Shown here: one piece after another, positions 59,661 through 64,000 of the stretch
Layout of the letters: every line of letters starts with the position of its first letter
Position numbering within the stretch: the first letter of the stretch is position 1
From: Craspedostauros australis
Lineage: Eukaryota > Bacillariophyta > Bacillariophyceae > Mastogloiales > Achnanthaceae
DNA length: 64,000 nt
Direction: 5' to 3'
NCBI GenBank assembly: GCA_026770025.1
Contig: JAMXDE010000005.1
Coordinates: 434,001-498,000 of the forward strand
The notes under the pieces: generated by a model
Database searches by the model: none
The model's input: only the letters and a program-made list of their open reading frames with translations
What the model was told of the DNA's origin: nothing
Program-made: the position numbers and the translations under genes

Positions 59661-60466
59661 CAACCAGAGGCAAATACTGGTCCCAGGCTCACATACTGAT
59701 ACTTGCATCACAGCTATGGTTGCAACAAACACGTCTCACACACACATTGTGAGTGCTTTCATATGGACACGGTGCCGGTGTGAACAGTACCTGCCATGCA
59801 TCCTTGCATTCACAATGATTACTGGAGGATGAGAAGCATCGCAATGCTTCATTCCATTGCAGTAATGCGCATGACACCGATGAATTGTAGATAGAGAGAA
59901 AGGAGAAGCGCCTATACCATACATTTATTTTGGACAATACCATTACGACTATGTACTTGTATCACGTCCTGTTATGAGTGTCTTGGCTACGAAGCATGAT
60001 GCCGCCAGTGGACTTATTCATCGCTCTGCAGACCCCTGCGATGCGATGGCAGAGAAACGGTGAGGCCTTGGCGATGAACCGACCAGGGACTCAACTCGGG
60101 AACAAAACCTCCTCGCGGAGACACTTGGAGTGGAGTTGAACACAGAAGAACAACAAGGAGAGAGAAATCCAAACACACACCACCGCTCTCTTTGAATGAT
60201 TTGCGCGCTGTTTTGCGCGCCACCTTTCGCATCGTCCGCCTCCACAGCGAGACAACAGTAACCCAACCCAACCAAACCAAACACGCATCCACATCACATT
60301 TGCCTCCCTGAATCGTCTGTTCCTCTTGTTCTTCAGATACCCTTCTTCATTCAGTTGGCACGTCATATTCCGTCGTACACGCCAACACCTACGATCACAA
60401 GCAAGAACGCACAGTAGCCCACATACTCGTCATTCCGCACTCCTCACACCTCAACCCACGAACGCC
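59661..60466. other. intergenic region between tandem paralogues
   Basis: No gene seen. The last part is a C/A-rich probable leader of the second SRPBCC gene; the frame is open 47 codons upstream of the chosen start. Confidence 0.5.
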
Positions 60467-61048
60467 ATGCCAAGCAAAGATGCGAGCCGAGAACTTTCTG
60501 TCACCATGGCGAAAAGCGTCATCGTCGACGCGCCGATCGATGTTGTGTGGGAGATCTTGCGTGACATTCCGTCATACCCAACCATCTTCACCACCTGCTT
60601 GAACATTCAGCCGGCGACCTCGAAGATCGACGGAGATCTTGCTTCGACTAAAGGCATCTACGGGAAGGGATCGCGGTATATCTACACGCGCATGGTGTCG
60701 GGACGCAAGGCCGATTTCGAGTACACCATCACGAAGGCAGACATAGATCCGGTGACTGGCGAACGGCAGCTAGCGACGGCCAAGCAGACGGGGTTTGCGA
60801 CCGGAACGAAGACCTTCACTCTGCAAGAGATAGATGACAGCTCCTGTCTACTAATGATCTCCTTCGCAATCATCCCACGGACCATGTGGGGGCATATCCG
60901 CCTCCGCCTCACCATACGACAATTGAGGCTCATCACCGGAGATACTCTGACCGCGGATCTGCAGGATGTCGTTACGGAGGCTGCGAAGCGGACGTCAAAG
61001 ATGCCCACCGAACGGCCCGACACTCATCGCATCATGGCCAGCGTATGA
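60467..61048 (+). CDS. SRPBCC-fold (START/polyketide-cyclase-like) protein, copy 2
   Basis: A 193-residue single-exon protein starting MPSKDASREL. An upstream Met (60326) would add 47 His/Arg/Ser-rich residues with no parallel in the neighbour, so I prefer the internal start. The fold signals are KSVIVDAPIDVVWEILRDI, then IYTRMVSGRKADFEYTITKA, TKTFTLQEIDDSSCLLMISF, IIPRTMWGHIRLRL and a C-terminal helix. It aligns with copy 1 along its length but is clearly diverged, so the duplication is old. Ligand unknown; cytosolic location is likely. An alternative reading with the long N-terminus as an organelle presequence cannot be excluded. Confidence 0.8.
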   Translation: MPSKDASRELSVTMAKSVIVDAPIDVVWEILRDIPSYPTIFTTCLNIQPATSKIDGDLASTKGIYGKGSRYIYTRMVSGRKADFEYTITKADIDPVTGERQLATAKQTGFATGTKTFTLQEIDDSSCLLMISFAIIPRTMWGHIRLRLTIRQLRLITGDTLTADLQDVVTEAAKRTSKMPTERPDTHRIMASV

Positions 61049-62018
61049 GTCAGATGGGCAACCGCGGAGATGAACGACCGGCCGAGGCTGGTGCCGAGCA
61101 GAATTCTATCCTTCACGCGCACACGCACGTCCACGTCGTTGTAACATCTACAAAACGCCACAAGTTTTGATGGCCTCAACTTGTTGTTCGTGTCTCTCGA
61201 ACCGCGCATGGTGCAACGATGTGATACGCGTGCGTACTCCGATGAACCTCCACATTCCCGGCTTACACCGTCCTGGGTGACCTGATCGTAATTGCTTGTG
61301 GCAGATTGCCATACCTACGTGATGTTCTCATGTCAGCGCAAGCAAGGCGAGTGGCGTATGCTCACTGTCACTGTCACTGCTGCTTTGCTACATGCCATTG
61401 CCTCCGCGTGTGCGTCTGGCCTCCAAGGTGGCCCTCTTCTGCAGGAAGCAGAGACGGGGCAGCTTCGCCAAGCTCATTCACATAGAGCACTCTCTACTCA
61501 ATTCAAGCCAGACAAAGAGTATCGCTGTCTGCCACCACAGAACACACTCGAACAGAGGAGAAGAGAATCGCAGATCCAAGAAGGTGAGACCGCAAGAAGA
61601 GCGCCCCAACCAGAGCAGGCATACGAGTACTCGTAGAAGAGGATTGAAAGCAACAACCCTCCCGTACGCAAGAGCCACCCACCTCAGCATCCGCAGAGCC
61701 AGTTTCATCCGCAACACTTGGCAGACCCCGATTCCTGGAAGTTCTTCCACGAGAGTGAGGGGAAGCTACGGGGAAATTACCAACAGAGAAGAGTGCTTCG
61801 GATGTGCGTGATTGATTTTCGTGACACCAAACCAACAAAAGATCCGAAGCAACAGTCTGCAGGAAACGACGACACAACATCTGCGATGATCCCATCATCG
61901 GTGGACACCACAACAAAGCACCGCGAATACAGACAACAGGACCCTCTCCAATTCTATTCTGTTCCATACCATACCATACCATTCTATTATTATACTACGC
62001 TCAAATAGATCTATACTA
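61049..62018. other. intergenic region
   Basis: No gene seen. Just before the next ATG is a run of CCATA repeats and T/A-rich sequence (about 61965-62005). Confidence 0.5.
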
Positions 62019-62792
62019 ATGACATCGCGTTCCAGGCATGCGGTGCAACGAGCACTCACGATGGTGATGGGAAGACGAGCTCTCTCAATTCCAAATGCAA
62101 GCATGAACATGGGTATGGTGAGTGGATCGTGGGAATCCAGGGTATCGATCCATTCGAGCGAAGGCAATGGACCCGGCAGGACAAGCCATCATATCCATGC
62201 GAAAAGATGGACGTCGGACTCGACGCAAGCATCATCGCAATCGCTCTCGTGGCAAGATGCCACTGCGGATCAGGACCGCCCTGCGTGGTCGAAGGAATGG
62301 AAGGAACAGGGCCTGGGCGCGACGCTGATGGATGCACCGAAGTTCCCCCAAAAGCTCTTCTTCGTCCAGCTGGGTTTCGGCGTGGATCAGCACGGCGACA
62401 GGTCCGATGCCACGAAGGCGGCCACGCGCGCCGTGCGCAACGCGATTGAATTCAACAGCATCCCTGGCGTCATCGAGCACATCCCCGGCGGGCGCAAGGA
62501 GATGCTGATCCATGTCAAGCTGGGGTTGCCGCAGGGTTCCAACGTGGATGCGTTGCAGGTCGCGAAGGTGTTTCCCTACGGGCGGTTGCTGCCGATCGAA
62601 ACCACAGTTGGAGGATTGGATTTCGCAACAGGCAGGGTCGTGGAGGAGCTTGGCGATGCAGACGATGTTGGGATCTGCGTCGTTGCTTGCATATCCATTG
62701 GTTACAATGATGCCGAGCACGAGACATCGCAGCCGCCCTCACAATCGAGCCCCGATCAGCACAAGACATACAGCACGAAGGATGGATACTAG
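62019..62792 (+). CDS. Lin0512-family protein with probable mitochondrial presequence
   Basis: A 257-residue single-exon protein. Residues 1-35 (MTSRSRHAVQRALTMVMGRR and on) are rich in Arg and lack acids, as in mitochondrial presequences; there is no ER signal for plastid import. Residues about 36-110 are low complexity. The conserved domain is residues 113-231: LFFVQLGFGVDQHGDRSD, then ATKAATRAVRNAIEFNSIPG, MLIHVKLGLP, KVFPYGRLLPIE and TVGGLDF. It keeps the D-x-H-G and T-K-A-A signatures of the family (Pfam Lin0512_fam, found in bacteria and some eukaryotes). The biochemical function of the family is not known to me. A diverged version of the same domain lies in the HSF-type protein encoded about 5 kb away on the other strand. 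Confidence 0.88.
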   Translation: MTSRSRHAVQRALTMVMGRRALSIPNASMNMGMVSGSWESRVSIHSSEGNGPGRTSHHIHAKRWTSDSTQASSQSLSWQDATADQDRPAWSKEWKEQGLGATLMDAPKFPQKLFFVQLGFGVDQHGDRSDATKAATRAVRNAIEFNSIPGVIEHIPGGRKEMLIHVKLGLPQGSNVDALQVAKVFPYGRLLPIETTVGGLDFATGRVVEELGDADDVGICVVACISIGYNDAEHETSQPPSQSSPDQHKTYSTKDGY

Positions 62793-62925
62793 AGCATGCG
62801 CATGAGCAAGGCGAGGCAAGCAAGAACAGTATTGAGAGAATGATAGTGCAAGTCGTTGGATTTCGTGATTGTGCGCCCCACAATTGTTGTTTTTTTCGAT
62901 TTCGCATCACCTGCAGATGTCCTCA

Positions 62926-63339
62926 TCACGACTTCGTTGTCGCCGTGGCATGCTTGACATCATCCATCTCGGTGGCGAGCCTGCTGATTTGCGCATCCTT
63001 GCGTTGGATCTCAGCCTTCGCCGTTCGGAACAGAGTGCCGATGTTGCGTCTGAGATGCTTGTTTTCTGCCTCCAGATGCTCCACCTGCGCCTCGAGCTCT
63101 TCCACGCGTTCCACGAACGACTTCGGATAGTTGGTGCTGGTGTTCGAATGCTGCCGCGGTCTCTTGGCAGGTCTCTGCGTTGATTGGTCTTGGGGTGTCG
63201 CGGCAGCAGTGCGAGCATCCGAATCGGAGGATCCATCTTGCTTCGTCGTGCGACCAGCGACGTTGGAGAGATCGAGATCACCGTACAGATCTTCGTCGCC
63301 CGTTGCCTTTGCGTTTGCCTTTGCGTTTGGATTGCTCAT
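62926..63339 (-). CDS. small coiled-coil protein resembling the FLASH/CASP8AP2 N-terminus
   Basis: A 137-residue single-exon protein. Residues 17-23 read DLYGDLD, a short acidic-aromatic motif. Residues 57-61 (KRPR within RPAKRPR) could be a nuclear signal. Residues 73-128 form a coiled coil whose second half, ENKHLRRNIGTLFRTAKAEI then QRKDAQISRL, closely resembles the segment in animal FLASH ([29 protein letters not shown], quoted from memory). In animals that N-terminal region binds Lsm11 in U7-dependent histone pre-mRNA 3' processing. Here the protein consists of little more than that region, so a role in histone mRNA or another nuclear RNA-processing complex is only inference. A tail-to-tail neighbour is the Lin0512 gene, 133 bp away. 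Confidence 0.75.
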   Translation of the reverse strand: MSNPNAKANAKATGDEDLYGDLDLSNVAGRTTKQDGSSDSDARTAAATPQDQSTQRPAKRPRQHSNTSTNYPKSFVERVEELEAQVEHLEAENKHLRRNIGTLFRTAKAEIQRKDAQISRLATEMDDVKHATATTKS

Positions 63340-63931
63340 GACGAAGACTGTGCGAGAGGCAGAAAAGGAACCGATCTATTGTGCTCTACCATTGGAGGTA
63401 CCATACGATGCGGATCCTACGGATGGTGTGATGGGTTGCTGTGGGTTGCCGTGGAGTGCTGTGGCATGCGCATGGAAGTGATGGTGCCGTACCAACACGG
63501 AGAGCCCCTGCATCCGTGTTGTATCATAGCCAGTTGGCTGATCGATTTGGAGGGCAACGAGAAAGGCAGAGCAGGCTCTTCGTTCGTGGCGGTGATTGTG
63601 ATTGGGGGTGTGATCATGTTCGTGTTGGTTGGTGTGGATGATTGGCTGGGTCCACAAAAAGATGCAGAAATGTTAATCGAACTAGTCGCACAGTACTGTT
63701 CGCAACGCGGTTGGCCATGAAAATCACCTCCTTTTCGACGTTTTGAATTTCATCACAACGAACAGCAACCGCGACTCCGCAAAATCAGCTGCAGTTCGCG
63801 TGGGTGCGTTGATGGGTCGTCCAGTCTTGTCCGCAGCGGCCTCCAACTTGTGCTGTCGATCGTCTGTTGTCGTGACACACTCCAAAGCGACCGACAGAGA
63901 CCACGACGCCAAACGCATCCACAATTCAAGA
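63340..63931. other. intergenic region
   Basis: Contains the presumed promoter of the coiled-coil gene. Overlapping frames of 60-180 codons are seen on both strands without recognisable features. Confidence 0.45.
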
Positions 63932-64000
63932 ATGGGAAACGTAGCTATGAACCAGGAAGACTCAGGAGCAGATGGCGATGACGACGGTCGAACTACTTGG
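63932..64000 (+). CDS. possible 5' end of a gene cut by the window edge
   Basis: An ATG opens a frame of 23 codons that runs off the right edge: MGNVAMNQEDSGADGDDDGR and on. A Met-Gly start is compatible with N-myristoylation, but the fragment is too short to be sure it is a gene. Confidence 0.2.
   Translation, partial: MGNVAMNQEDSGADGDDDGRTTW

Noticed and set aside
60326-60466. 47-residue N-terminal extension of the second SRPBCC gene
   Set aside because: No counterpart in the paralogue and a leader-like composition; could still be a presequence.
62019-62125. Plastid-targeting sequence on the Lin0512 protein
   Set aside because: Diatom plastid import needs an ER signal peptide and an ASAF-like cleavage motif; neither is present, while the Arg-rich start fits mitochondria better.

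Overview
This is nuclear DNA from a eukaryote, most likely a diatom or a close stramenopile relative. The evidence is spliced genes with short GT-AG introns, long intergenic stretches, one type II tRNA-Ser gene, a heat-shock-factor-type regulator of the diatom kind, secreted proteins with long Pro-Thr (PT) linkers, and two members of a protein family with an LWYS-like motif that I know, from memory, mainly from diatoms. I found no bacterial operon structure, rRNA, CRISPR array, or recognisable retroelement or virus-derived gene.

Layout. Positions 1-11425 hold the tail of one gene (2-382) and then about 11 kb in which I can support no gene, only degenerate tandem repeats and hairpins. Positions 11426-25759 are sparse: two LWYS-like family genes (11426-12367 and 24536-25759), an apparently intact PIF/Harbinger-type DNA transposase with one intron (17072-18156, minus), a compact multi-stem foldable element (18462-18528), an unusual array of about 20-bp-phased motifs in inverted arrangement (19038-19385), and a two-exon acidic protein of unknown function (19650-21337).

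Positions 26379-34579, all minus strand, carry a methyltransferase with a signal or anchor peptide, a three-exon secreted type-B carboxylesterase, the AAA+ ATPase RuvB-like 1 (pontin), and tRNA-Ser(GCU). Positions 36250-50241, plus strand, form a secretion cluster: two tandem M36 (fungalysin-type) metallopeptidases with identical intron positions, followed by a secreted Cys-rich protein with a short PT-type linker. Each peptidase has a PA-type domain on its own symmetric exon, a PT linker and a shared C-terminal Cys domain.

Positions 50666-63339 carry an MFS transporter, a membrane RING-H2 protein, a heat-shock-factor DNA-binding protein, two tandem SRPBCC-fold proteins, a Lin0512-family protein with a probable mitochondrial presequence, and a small coiled-coil protein resembling the N-terminus of FLASH/CASP8AP2.

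The main discovery candidate is the heat-shock-factor gene at 54869-57160. Its N-terminal third contains a diverged Lin0512-like domain, so a bacterial-type conserved domain appears fused to a transcription-factor DNA-binding domain. A stand-alone Lin0512 gene lies only about 5 kb away. The second candidate is the inverted, two-helical-turn-phased motif array near 19.2 kb. All family assignments come from reading the translated sequence; no database search was run.
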